Below, in pieces: positions 53,378 through 61,818 of a stretch of DNA of 64,000 nt. This DNA is from Ruegeria sp. PrR005 (GTDB taxonomy: Bacteria > Pseudomonadota > Alphaproteobacteria > Rhodobacterales > Rhodobacteraceae), in NCBI RefSeq assembly GCF_010500245.1, contig NZ_JAAGOX010000043.1, forward strand, positions 1 through 64,000, written 5' to 3'. The notes below the pieces were generated by a model. It was given only the letters and a program-made list of their open reading frames with translations. It searched no databases and was not told the origin of the DNA. The position numbers and the translations under genes were made by a program. Position 1 is the stretch's first letter. The number at the start of each line of letters is the position of its first letter.

Positions 53378-53389
53378 ATGATTTTTCAT
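53378..53389. promoter_or_regulatory. ATG-N6-CAT box in the MarR 2 / Rieske divergent promoter
   Basis: ATGATTTTTCAT, a perfect ATG/CAT dyad and the exact reverse complement of the box at 38691-38702. It lies 24 bp before the reductase start and 31 bp before MarR 2, a position expected for a MarR repressor operator. Confidence 0.6.
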
Positions 53390-53412
53390 ATTTTCAGCAG
53401 GGAGGCGCCGAG

Positions 53413-54345
53413 ATGCTCAAGCTGACAATTGCGCAGAAACTGGCCGTGACCAAGCGGATTTCGGCATTCACCCTGGTTGCGGCCGGTGGTGAAGCCCTGC
53501 CCGGCTACACCGCCGGGGCCCATATCGCCGTCGAAACCGTCGCCGGACCACGCAGCTATTCGCTGATCGACTGGCCCGGTGACACGCCCGGCGCCTATAC
53601 CATCGCGGTCCAGCGCGAGGACGCGGGCGATGGCGGCAGCAAGGCCATGCATGCCTTGTCCGAAGGTGACGCGATCACCACGGCCGAACCGAAGAATGAC
53701 TTTGAGCTGCGGACCGAGGACAAGCCCGTAGCCCTGCTGGCGGGCGGCATCGGCGTGACACCGCTGATCTCGATGGCCACCACACTCCGGGCGCAATCAC
53801 GGCCCTTTGTCTTTCACTATTCCGGCCGCAGCGCCGATGTCATGGCCTGGCTGAACCGGTTGCGCGACGAATTCGGGGGCAATTTCCACGCCCATTTCGA
53901 CGATACCGCGCCGCTGGACCTGAACACGCTGATGGCCGATCTCACCGGCCACGCCCTCTATATCTGTGGGCCAAAAGGCATGATCGAAGCCGCCCGAACC
54001 GCCGCCGAAGCAGCGGGTATCGCCGCCGCAGACATTCATGTGGAACTCTTCACCAATGCCGCGCCCAGCGCGGCCGACAGCGCGTTCGAGATCGAGATCG
54101 CCTCGTCAGGCCAGGTCATCACCATCGCGCCCGACCAGACCATCATCGAGGCGCTGGAGGCCGCTGGCCTCGACCCGCTCTATGATTGCCAACGCGGCGA
54201 TTGCGGCATCTGCCAGACCGAGGTGATCGCGGGCACCCCCGATCACCGCGACGTGGTGCTCAGCCAGGCCGAACGCGACAGCGGCAAGGTCATGCAAATC
54301 TGTGTCAGCCGGGCGCTCAGCGCGCGCCTCGTGCTCGATCTGTAA
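53413..54345 (+). CDS. Dioxygenase reductase (FMN / NAD / 2Fe-2S, phthalate reductase type)
   Basis: A 310-residue electron-transfer protein. It has a flavin-binding barrel (SYSLIDWPGD), a nucleotide-binding domain (LLAGGIGVTPLISMA; LYICGPKGMIEAA) and a C-terminal plant-type ferredoxin (CQRGDCGICQTEV, plus Cys297). It passes electrons from NAD(P)H to the Rieske oxygenase encoded next. First gene of an eight-gene operon to 61706. Confidence 0.91.
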   Translation: MLKLTIAQKLAVTKRISAFTLVAAGGEALPGYTAGAHIAVETVAGPRSYSLIDWPGDTPGAYTIAVQREDAGDGGSKAMHALSEGDAITTAEPKNDFELRTEDKPVALLAGGIGVTPLISMATTLRAQSRPFVFHYSGRSADVMAWLNRLRDEFGGNFHAHFDDTAPLDLNTLMADLTGHALYICGPKGMIEAARTAAEAAGIAAADIHVELFTNAAPSAADSAFEIEIASSGQVITIAPDQTIIEALEAAGLDPLYDCQRGDCGICQTEVIAGTPDHRDVVLSQAERDSGKVMQICVSRALSARLVLDL

Positions 54346-54356
54346 GGGAGGAAGGC

Positions 54357-55682
54357 ATGAACGCGAACGATATCAGGGCGATGATCCAGCCCGCTCAGGT
54401 CCATCGCGACGTCTATATCAGCGATGCGGTCTATCAGCTGGAAATGCGCCACCTTTTCACCAATGCCTGGATCTTTGTCGGCCATGACAGCCAGACCCCG
54501 AACAAGGGCGATTACATCACCACGCAGGTGGGCGACCAGCCAGTGATCATGGTGCGCCACACCGATGGCGAGGTGAAGGTTCTTTACAACCGCTGCCCCC
54601 ACAAGGGCACCAAGATCGCCATCGACCGGGCTGGCAATACCGGCAAGTTCTTTCGCTGCCCCTATCACGCCTGGAGCTTCAAGACCGACGGCTGCCTGCT
54701 CGCCATTCCGCTGAAGAAGGGATACGAGGGCACCGGCTTGTCCGAGTCGCAGAACGGCAAGGGCATGCAGGCGGTGGGTGCGGTGCACAACTATCGTGGT
54801 TTTGTCTTTGCCCGGTTGGCCGAAGACGGGATCGGATTCGACGAGTTCTTTGGCGGCTCTCTCAGTTCCATCGACAACATGGTCGACCGCGCGCCTGAAG
54901 GCCGCGTGGAAATCTCCGGCCCGCCGCTGCGCTACATGCACAAGTGCAACTGGAAGATGCTGGTCGAGAACCAGACCGACACCTGTCATCCGATGGTGGC
55001 GCATGAAAGCTCGGCCGGGACGGCGGTCAAGATCTATGAGCAGATGGGCAACCCCGAACCGCGCCCGCCCGCGATGCAGATCATCGCGCCGTTCATGAGC
55101 CCTTATGAATTCTTTGAGGATATGGGCATCCGCACCTGGCCCAATGGCCACGGCCATACCGGCGTCAACATGTCGATCCATTCGAAATACGATGCCATCC
55201 CCGGCTATTTCGAAGCGATGGTCGAAGCCTATGGCGAAAAGCGCGCCAAGGCGATCCTGGACGAGAACCGGCACAACACCGTCTATTTCCCCAACATCAT
55301 GATCAAGGCGCCGCTGACGCAGTTGCGCAACTTCATCCCGCTGGGGGCGGACCGGACGCTGGTGGAAAGCTATGTCTACCGGCTGGTCGGCGCGCCCGAG
55401 CAGCTGACCGCCATGTCGGCTATGTACAACCGGATGATCAACGCCCCCACTTCGATCGTGGGTCATGACGATCTGGAGATGTACGAACGCGCGCAAGAGG
55501 GGCTGCACGCCGAGGGCATGCAATGGGTCGATATCCGGCGGTTGCATACAGGGCCAGAGGATTTCGAGACCGAAGCGGTCGAAAACGGAACCACCGAACG
55601 GCAGATGCGCAACCAGTTCCACGCCTGGGCCAAGTTCATGACCATGTCGATGGAGGGCGCCGCCGGCGTCGCCGCCGAATGA
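54357..55682 (+). CDS. Rieske aromatic-ring-hydroxylating dioxygenase, alpha subunit
   Basis: A 441-residue terminal oxygenase. Rieske ligands C80-P-H82 and C101-P-Y-H104; mononuclear iron region ENQTDTCHPMVAH with D208, H211 and H216. Start ATG 54357 with GGGAGGAAGG upstream. The neighbouring isatin-hydrolase-like gene suggests that it oxidises the indole-3-acetate ring (iad-type loci use such a dioxygenase); the substrate is inferred. Confidence 0.92.
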   Translation: MNANDIRAMIQPAQVHRDVYISDAVYQLEMRHLFTNAWIFVGHDSQTPNKGDYITTQVGDQPVIMVRHTDGEVKVLYNRCPHKGTKIAIDRAGNTGKFFRCPYHAWSFKTDGCLLAIPLKKGYEGTGLSESQNGKGMQAVGAVHNYRGFVFARLAEDGIGFDEFFGGSLSSIDNMVDRAPEGRVEISGPPLRYMHKCNWKMLVENQTDTCHPMVAHESSAGTAVKIYEQMGNPEPRPPAMQIIAPFMSPYEFFEDMGIRTWPNGHGHTGVNMSIHSKYDAIPGYFEAMVEAYGEKRAKAILDENRHNTVYFPNIMIKAPLTQLRNFIPLGADRTLVESYVYRLVGAPEQLTAMSAMYNRMINAPTSIVGHDDLEMYERAQEGLHAEGMQWVDIRRLHTGPEDFETEAVENGTTERQMRNQFHAWAKFMTMSMEGAAGVAAE

Positions 55683-56176
55683 GCGAGGGGAATGCAGCAA
55701 TGATCACCCGCGACGACGTGATCGACTTCATCTACGCCGAAACAAGGATGCTGGACGAGGGCCGCTATACCGAATGGCTCGACCTCTGGATGCCCGATGC
55801 CGTCTACTGGATGCCGCTCGATTACAAGCAGGCCGATCCGGTCAACGCCACCTCGTTCCTCTACGAGGACAATTTCATGCTGCGCCTCAGGGTCGAGCGG
55901 CTGAATGGCGAGCGGACATTCTCGCAGAAACCCAAATCGCGCTGCAACCACGTGATCCAGCGGCCCTTTGTCGATGTCTTCGACCCCGAGGCGGGCAAGT
56001 TCCAGACCGTGACCAACATGCATTATGTCGAGACGCGGCTGGACGAACAGCAGCTTTTGGCCCTCACCGTGACCCATGATCTGGCACTGGTGGACGGTGC
56101 CTTCCGCATCGCGGGCAAGAAGGTGGAGCTGCTTAATTGCGACGCCGCCTTTGGCAATATCCAGCTGCTGCCGTGA
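55679..56176 (+). CDS. Aromatic-ring-hydroxylating dioxygenase, beta subunit
   Basis: A 165-residue NTF2-fold beta subunit: FIYAETRMLDEGRYTEWLDL, DAVYWMPLDYKQADP, and PKSRCNHVIQRP. ATG 55679 overlaps the alpha stop; ATG 55700 with GAGGGG upstream is an alternative. Structural partner of the alpha subunit. Confidence 0.9.
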   Translation: MSEGNAAMITRDDVIDFIYAETRMLDEGRYTEWLDLWMPDAVYWMPLDYKQADPVNATSFLYEDNFMLRLRVERLNGERTFSQKPKSRCNHVIQRPFVDVFDPEAGKFQTVTNMHYVETRLDEQQLLALTVTHDLALVDGAFRIAGKKVELLNCDAAFGNIQLLP

Positions 56177-57786
56177 GCGCCGAGACGGTTTACGCCGCCA
56201 TCGCGGCCACAGCGGCACGCTGGCCGGATCGCCCGCTGCTTGACGTTTTGCCCGGCACTGCGGCGGCCTATGACATCGCGGCCGGGCCGGTCAGCTATGG
56301 CACCTTCCTTGCGCGCGTGGATGCGCGGGCCGAGGCGCTGAAACAGGCGGGCTATGGCGCTGGGATGCGGGTGGCAGCGCTTTTGGAAAACCGGCCCGTG
56401 TTCTTCGAGCTCTTTGCCGCGCTCAACTGCATCGGCGCCTCGATCGTACCGATCAATCCCGACCTGCGGGCAGCCGAACTGGAATACCTGATCGGCCATG
56501 CGCAACCGTCGCTGATCGTCGCCCTGCCTGCCCGCGCGAACGAGTTGCGCGCGGCGGCCATGGCGGCAGACGTCACAGCTCCGGTCATCGGGACCGGGGA
56601 CGCGCCACCTCCACCCCGCGCCCAGGCCACCGTGACCCTGCCGCGCATAGGCGAGGCCCGCGAGGCGGCGCTGCTCTATACCTCGGGCACCACCGGCAAC
56701 CCCAAAGGCTGCGTGCTGCCAAATGCCTATTTCCTGCTGGCCGGGCGCTGGTATGCCGACCTGGGCGGGGTCGCCTCGCTGACCGAAACGGGCGAGCGGA
56801 TGATCACCCCCCTGCCGATCTTTCACATGAACGCCATGGCCTATTCCTTCATGGCGATGGTCACCGTTGGCGGCTGCCTGATCGCGCTCGACCGGTTCCA
56901 TCCGTCGAGCTGGTGGGCCGATGTGGCCGGGGCGCGCGCCACCTGCCTGCATTATCTAGGCGTCATGCCTTCGATCCTGATGTCCCTGCCCGAGGGATCA
57001 CAGGACCGCGCGCATCAGGTGCGCTTTGGATTTGGCGCGGGCATCGACCCGAAATTGCAGGCGGGGTTCGAGGCGCGTTTCGGCTTTCCCCTGATCGAGG
57101 CCTGGGCGATGACCGAAACCGGCGCGGGCGCGGTGATCGCCGCCCATACGCATGATCGGCTGATCGGCCAATCCTGTCTGGGCCGGGCCGAGGGCTGGGT
57201 CGCGGCCCGCGTGGTCACCGATACCGGACAGGATGCCGCTCCCGACGAGCCGGGCGAACTTTTGGTCCGCAATTCCGGTCCCGACCCGCGCTACGGCTTC
57301 TTCTCGAATTACGACAAGAACCCCGAGGCAACGGCAGAGGCCTGGGAAGGCGGCTGGTTCCACACCGGCGACATCGTGCGCCGCGATGGTGAGGGGCGGT
57401 TCTTCTTCGTGGACCGCAAGAAGAACGTGATCCGCCGCTCGGGCGAGAATATCGCCGCGGTCGAGGTGGAAAGCGTGCTGATGCGCCACCCGTCTATCCG
57501 GGCGGCGGGCGTCGCCGCCGTGCCCGACCCGGTGCGCGGGGACGAGGTGTTTGCCTGTCTTCGCGTCGATACGCCCTCGCCCGATCTCGCCCACCAGATT
57601 GCAGAGTGGGGGCTGACCCAGATGGCCTATTACAAGGTGCCGGGCTATATTGCCTTTGTGGACAACCTGCCGATGACCCCGACCCAGAAGATCCAGCGCA
57701 AGGCGCTGAAGGAGATGGCCGAGGCGCTGTTGTCGGACCCGGCCACGGTGACGCTGACCCATCTCAAGAAACGGCAGGTGGCGTGA
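56173..57786 (+). CDS. AMP-forming acyl-CoA ligase
   Basis: A 537-residue ANL-superfamily ligase: LLYTSGTTGNPKGCVLPN (P-loop), AMTETGAGAV, GWFHTGDIVRRDGEGRFFFVDRK and the C-terminal Lys in TPTQKIQRKAL. Starts with GTG overlapping the beta stop. It most likely makes the CoA ester of the hydroxylated aromatic acetate before retro-aldol cleavage. Confidence 0.92.
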   Translation: MSAETVYAAIAATAARWPDRPLLDVLPGTAAAYDIAAGPVSYGTFLARVDARAEALKQAGYGAGMRVAALLENRPVFFELFAALNCIGASIVPINPDLRAAELEYLIGHAQPSLIVALPARANELRAAAMAADVTAPVIGTGDAPPPPRAQATVTLPRIGEAREAALLYTSGTTGNPKGCVLPNAYFLLAGRWYADLGGVASLTETGERMITPLPIFHMNAMAYSFMAMVTVGGCLIALDRFHPSSWWADVAGARATCLHYLGVMPSILMSLPEGSQDRAHQVRFGFGAGIDPKLQAGFEARFGFPLIEAWAMTETGAGAVIAAHTHDRLIGQSCLGRAEGWVAARVVTDTGQDAAPDEPGELLVRNSGPDPRYGFFSNYDKNPEATAEAWEGGWFHTGDIVRRDGEGRFFFVDRKKNVIRRSGENIAAVEVESVLMRHPSIRAAGVAAVPDPVRGDEVFACLRVDTPSPDLAHQIAEWGLTQMAYYKVPGYIAFVDNLPMTPTQKIQRKALKEMAEALLSDPATVTLTHLKKRQVA

Positions 57787-58961
57787 TGGCGCGACCTGCC
57801 AGCTATGAGGGCGTGGCGCTGGTTGCGCCCTTCTCGACGCCCTATCAGCGTTACTCCATCGACACCGCGCATCACTGGATTGCCACCGCTTTGCGCGGCT
57901 CGTTGCGGGCGGCGGGGCTGAAGCCCGGCGATCTGGACGGGTTCCAGGTCGCGTCCTTCACGCTGTTCCCCGATACCGCTGTGGGGCTGACCCAGCATCT
58001 GGGCCTCTGCCCGCGCTGGCTTGATCATATCCCGATGGGCGGCGCCTCGGCCGGGGTGGCCCTGCGCCGCGCGGCGCGCGCTGTGCAGGCGGGTGACGCC
58101 GAAATCATTGCCTGCGTGGCTGGCGACACCAACCATATCGACAGTTTCCGACAACTCCTGTCGAGCTTCTCGCGCTTTGCCATGGATGCCAGCTATCCCT
58201 ATGGCTATGGCGGCCCGAATGCGAGTTTTGCGCTGCTCACCGACCGCTACATGACCGAATACGGCGCCACGCGCGAGGATTTCGGGCGCCTCTGCGTGGC
58301 CCAGCGCGCCAATGCGCTGAAGAACCCAAACGCGGTGATGAAGAAACCGCTGACGATGGAGCAATACCTGGATGCCCGCCCCATCGCCGACCCGATTGCG
58401 CTGTTTGACTGCGTGATGCCCTGCGCTGGGGCCGAGGCGTTTCTGGTCATGTCCGAGGATCGGGCGCGGGCGCTGAACCTGCCCTACGCCCGGCTGGCCG
58501 CCGCGATCGAGCGGCACAATGCCCATGCCGACGACCCGATCCAGCTGCGCGGCGGCTGGACGATGGATGTGGATGTGCTCTGGGATCAGGCCGGGATGGC
58601 ACCGCAGGACATGGATCTGGTGCAGACCTATGACGACTATCCGGTGATCTCGATGTTACAGATCGAGGATCTGGGGTTCTGCGCCAAGGGCGAAGGCCCA
58701 GCCTTCTTGCGCGACAAGGATCTGACCGTGTCGGGCGATTTCCCCCACAACACCTCGGGCGGACAGCTTTCTGGTGGTCAGGCCGGGGCGGCGGGCGGCT
58801 TTATCGGCATGGTCGAGGCAATCCGCCAGGTCACCGGACAGGCGGGCGGCACTCAGGTGGCGGGCGCTGAACGGGCGCTGGTTTCGGGTTTTGGCATGAT
58901 CAACTTCGACCGTGGCCTCTGTTCCAGCGCCGCCGTCCTCACGACCGGAGCGCGCGCATGA
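57786..58961 (+). CDS. Thiolase-fold protein without thiolase active site; putative retro-aldolase
   Basis: A 391-residue SCP-x/thiolase-like protein. The nucleophilic Cys of thiolases (CSTG/CGSG) is replaced: residues 84-90 read MGGASAG, with Ala87 at the Cys position. The GHP His is also absent (NTSGGQLSGGQ, Gly331). This fits the Ltp2-type steroid retro-aldolases, which work with a DUF35 partner and split a beta-hydroxyacyl-CoA; the next gene encodes a DUF35 domain. Proposed to release acetyl-CoA from a dioxindole-3-acetyl-CoA, leaving isatin. Confidence 0.85.
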   Translation: MARPASYEGVALVAPFSTPYQRYSIDTAHHWIATALRGSLRAAGLKPGDLDGFQVASFTLFPDTAVGLTQHLGLCPRWLDHIPMGGASAGVALRRAARAVQAGDAEIIACVAGDTNHIDSFRQLLSSFSRFAMDASYPYGYGGPNASFALLTDRYMTEYGATREDFGRLCVAQRANALKNPNAVMKKPLTMEQYLDARPIADPIALFDCVMPCAGAEAFLVMSEDRARALNLPYARLAAAIERHNAHADDPIQLRGGWTMDVDVLWDQAGMAPQDMDLVQTYDDYPVISMLQIEDLGFCAKGEGPAFLRDKDLTVSGDFPHNTSGGQLSGGQAGAAGGFIGMVEAIRQVTGQAGGTQVAGAERALVSGFGMINFDRGLCSSAAVLTTGARA

Positions 58962-60214
58962 CCCATCCGCTGTCCCCGCCGCCCAAGAAAGACCCGCAGA
59001 AACGGTCGGTTTCACCGACGCGCCCGCCCGAAGTGCGCTCACGCGCCGCCCTCCACCTCACCGCCGCCGCCGCCGAAGGCCGCTTCGCCCTGCAACGCTG
59101 CGCCGACTGCGGCAAGGTGCAATACCCGCCGCGCGATGCCTGTTCCGCCTGCCTGAGCACCGACCTGCCGTGGCAGGACATGGCGCCGGGCGGCACCCTG
59201 ATCGCCGAGACCACGGTACAGACCTCGCCCCGCCTTTACTTCCGCGAGCGGATGCCATGGCGCGCGGGCACCGTGCAGCTCGATGCGGGCCCGACCGTAT
59301 TGGCCCATATCCATGGCGACGTGGCGCGGCACGCCCGCGTGCGCGTCACCGCCCGGCTCGATCAGGCAGGCCAGGGCGTGCTGGTTGCCCTGCCCGAAAC
59401 CGATACCCCGAACATGAAGGACGATCCGCTGATGCGTGCCCTCTCTGCCGATCCCAAACACCGCCGCGTGCTGATCACCGACGCCCGCAGCGCCCAGGCC
59501 CTCGCGCTGGCGCGCGCCCTGCAAAAGGCGGGTGCCGCGATCATTTTCGCGGGCGAGCCGGAAAGCTGGCGGCCCTATCCGCAGCGCGCCGAACTGGAGG
59601 CGCTGGGGGTTCAGATCCTGCCGATGGACGTGACTGATACCGCATCGGTGAAGAAACTGGCAGGCGAGATCGGTGGCAAGACCGATATCCTGATCAACAC
59701 CGCCCGGTTCCTGCGCCCCGGCGGCGTGCTGGACCGGGGCGATACCGGCTTTGCCCGCGACGAGCTGGAGGTGAATTACCTCGGCCTGATGCGGCTGGCG
59801 CAGGCATTCGGCCCCGGCATGTGCGCGCGCGCCTCGGACGGGGTGAACGCCGCCGCCGCATGGGTCAACCTGCTGAGTGTCGGCGCGCTGAGCAACGCGC
59901 GCCCCTTCGGTGCCTATTCCGCCAGCCAGGCGGGGGCCTATTCCCTCAGCCAGTCGCTGCGCGCCGAGTTTCGCCCCTCGGGCCTCAGGGTGATGAACGT
60001 GTTCTTCGGTCCCACCGAAGAAGACGACTGGTACCAGCCGCTGCCGCCACCGCGCGTGACAGCCTCCGCCTTGGCCCGCTCGGTCGTGGATGGGCTGCAA
60101 CGGGGATTGGAAGACGTCTGGTGCGGCGACATCGCCCAGGACCTGCGCGACCGTTTCCGCCGCGACCCAAAGGTGCTGGAACGCGAAATGACGCTGGGAG
60201 GAGAAGGCGCATGA
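58958..60214 (+). CDS. DUF35 (zinc ribbon + OB fold) fused to a degenerate SDR domain
   Basis: A 418-residue fusion. Residues about 40-150 are a DUF35 unit: rubredoxin-like zinc ribbon C48/C51 and C62/C65, then an OB fold ending ARLDQAGQGVLVALPE. Residues about 165-418 are an SDR-type Rossmann fold, but the glycine motif is lost (RRVLITDARSAQALALARAL) and the Tyr-x3-Lys motif reads Y320-SAS-Q324. So the SDR part is probably a non-catalytic or altered partner domain. Overlaps the thiolase-fold gene by 4 bp, consistent with a physical complex. Confidence 0.86.
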   Translation: MTHPLSPPPKKDPQKRSVSPTRPPEVRSRAALHLTAAAAEGRFALQRCADCGKVQYPPRDACSACLSTDLPWQDMAPGGTLIAETTVQTSPRLYFRERMPWRAGTVQLDAGPTVLAHIHGDVARHARVRVTARLDQAGQGVLVALPETDTPNMKDDPLMRALSADPKHRRVLITDARSAQALALARALQKAGAAIIFAGEPESWRPYPQRAELEALGVQILPMDVTDTASVKKLAGEIGGKTDILINTARFLRPGGVLDRGDTGFARDELEVNYLGLMRLAQAFGPGMCARASDGVNAAAAWVNLLSVGALSNARPFGAYSASQAGAYSLSQSLRAEFRPSGLRVMNVFFGPTEEDDWYQPLPPPRVTASALARSVVDGLQRGLEDVWCGDIAQDLRDRFRRDPKVLEREMTLGGEGA

Positions 60215-60987
60215 GCACTCTGGCCAATCTCGCCACCCGCATCGCCACCGGAGAGATACGTGTGGTCGACCTGACCCACACGCTCGACCCCGATTTCCCG
60301 GTGATCATCCTGCCGCCCGAATTCGGCCAATGCGCCCGCTTCCGGATGGAGGAAATCAGCGCCTATGACCATCGCGGCCCGGCGTGGAAATGGCACAATA
60401 TCTCGATGTCCGAACATACCGGCACCCATTTCGACGCGCCCGCGCACTGGATCTCGGGCCGTGACCTGCCGCGCGCGGCGGTGGACGAGATCGACCCGGC
60501 CAATTTCATCGGCCCGGTCTGTGTCATCGACTGTTCCGACGGCGCGGCAGAGGACGAGGATTTCGAACTGACCGTTCCCCTGATCGAAGGCTGGGAAGCC
60601 GCCCATGGCCGCATCCCCGCCGGGGCCTGGGTGCTGATGCGCACCGACTGGTCGAAACGACGCGGCGCGGAATACCTCAACATGCGCGAGGACGGGCCGC
60701 ATTCGCCGGGGCCGACGCCAGAAGCTATCCGCTTCCTGATCGAGCAGCGCGATATTCGCGGCTTTGGCGTCGAAACCGTGGGCACCGATGCCGGTCAGGG
60801 CAACCATTATATCCCGCCCTACCCGGCGCATTACTACCTGCACGGCGCGGGGCGGTTCGGGCTGCAATGCCTGTCGGATCTTGATCAGTTACCGCCGACC
60901 GGCGCGGTGCTTATCGCAGCCCCCCTCAAGATCAAGAACGGCACCGGCAGCCCGCTGAGGGTTCTGGCGCTGGTGGAGGAGACATGA
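60211..60987 (+). CDS. Cyclase-family metal hydrolase, isatin hydrolase-like
   Basis: A 258-residue member of the kynurenine-formamidase/isatin-hydrolase family. Metal-binding motif H69-TGT-H73-F-D75-APA-H79. The segments GPHSPGPTPEAIRF, GTDAGQGNHYIPPYPAHYYLH and LIAAPLKIKNGTGSP closely resemble, as I recall them, the characterised isatin hydrolase of Labrenzia aggregata (also a Rhodobacterales relative). That enzyme opens isatin to isatinate with Mn2+. Kynurenine formamidase is the main alternative. Confidence 0.87.
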   Translation: MSTLANLATRIATGEIRVVDLTHTLDPDFPVIILPPEFGQCARFRMEEISAYDHRGPAWKWHNISMSEHTGTHFDAPAHWISGRDLPRAAVDEIDPANFIGPVCVIDCSDGAAEDEDFELTVPLIEGWEAAHGRIPAGAWVLMRTDWSKRRGAEYLNMREDGPHSPGPTPEAIRFLIEQRDIRGFGVETVGTDAGQGNHYIPPYPAHYYLHGAGRFGLQCLSDLDQLPPTGAVLIAAPLKIKNGTGSPLRVLALVEET

Positions 60988-61706
60988 CCCATACCGCCGT
61001 CATAACCGGGGGCAACAAGGGCATCGGCGCCGATCTGGCGCAAGCGCTCTTGGCGCGCGACTACACGGTCGTGTCGATCTCGCGCCACGCGCCCGAGGTC
61101 ACCCACCCGCGCCTCCACTCGGTCGAGGCCGATCTCCTGGACCCACAAGCTGTGGCCGAAGCCGCTGCGCAAGTGGCATCCACACATGAAGTCACCCACC
61201 TGATCCACAATGCGGGCCTGATCTGGCCCAACCTGATCGAAGAGGCCGAGCCTTCGGACATCACCGGGCTGGCGCAATTGCATCTGGGGTCCGCGCTGAC
61301 CCTGCTCAAAGCGTTTCTGCCCGCGATGAAGGCGCGGGCCTTCGGGCGGGTGATGTTCAACGGCTCGCGCGCCGCCCTTGGCGCACCCACACGCACCGCC
61401 TATGGCGCCACCAAGGCGGGCATGATCGGCATGGCCCGCACCTGGGCACTGGAGCTGGCGCCGCATGGCATAACCGTCAACGTGGTGGCGCCCGGCCCTA
61501 TTCTGACCGACAATTTCTGGGGCATCGTGGACAAGGACAGCCCACAGCAAGAGGCGCTGGCCAAGCGCATTCCCATGGGCCGCCTTGGCCGGGTCGACGA
61601 CGTCACCCGCGCCTTTCTGTTCTTTTGCGACCCCGAAAACAGCTTTGTCACCGGCCAGACGCTCTATGTCTGCGGCGGCGCCAGCGTGGGCTCGCTGCAA
61701 ATCTGA
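60984..61706 (+). CDS. SDR-family oxidoreductase
   Basis: A 240-residue short-chain dehydrogenase with an intact site: TGGNKGIG at the N-terminus, HNAGLIWPN, a Ser in FNGSRAALG and YGATKAG with the Tyr-x3-Lys pair. Contrast with the degenerate SDR domain two genes upstream. Last gene of the Rieske operon; may oxidise or reduce a pathway intermediate such as a dioxindole. Confidence 0.9.
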   Translation: MTHTAVITGGNKGIGADLAQALLARDYTVVSISRHAPEVTHPRLHSVEADLLDPQAVAEAAAQVASTHEVTHLIHNAGLIWPNLIEEAEPSDITGLAQLHLGSALTLLKAFLPAMKARAFGRVMFNGSRAALGAPTRTAYGATKAGMIGMARTWALELAPHGITVNVVAPGPILTDNFWGIVDKDSPQQEALAKRIPMGRLGRVDDVTRAFLFFCDPENSFVTGQTLYVCGGASVGSLQI

Positions 61707-61747
61707 GAAAGGGCAATTATCCCCGCTCCCAGCGCCCCTCGCGCAAG

Positions 61748-61782
61748 GTTAGCCGTGGCCTCCGGAACTGCCGGAGGCTAAC
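61748..61782 (+). terminator. Strong hairpin after the Rieske operon
   Basis: GCCTCCGG (61758-61765) and CCGGAGGC (61771-61778) form a perfect 8-bp stem with a 5-base loop, extended by GTTA/TAAC outside a 6-base bulge. No T-run follows, so any termination may need Rho. Confidence 0.5.
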
Positions 61783-61818
61783 ATCCGCGGGCAAGTCATC
61801 CTTACCCATCGGTTCAAA

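Noticed and set aside
57786-58961. Annotation as acetyl-CoA acetyltransferase (thiolase)
   Set aside because: The nucleophilic Cys and the GHP His are both replaced, so thiolysis is unlikely.
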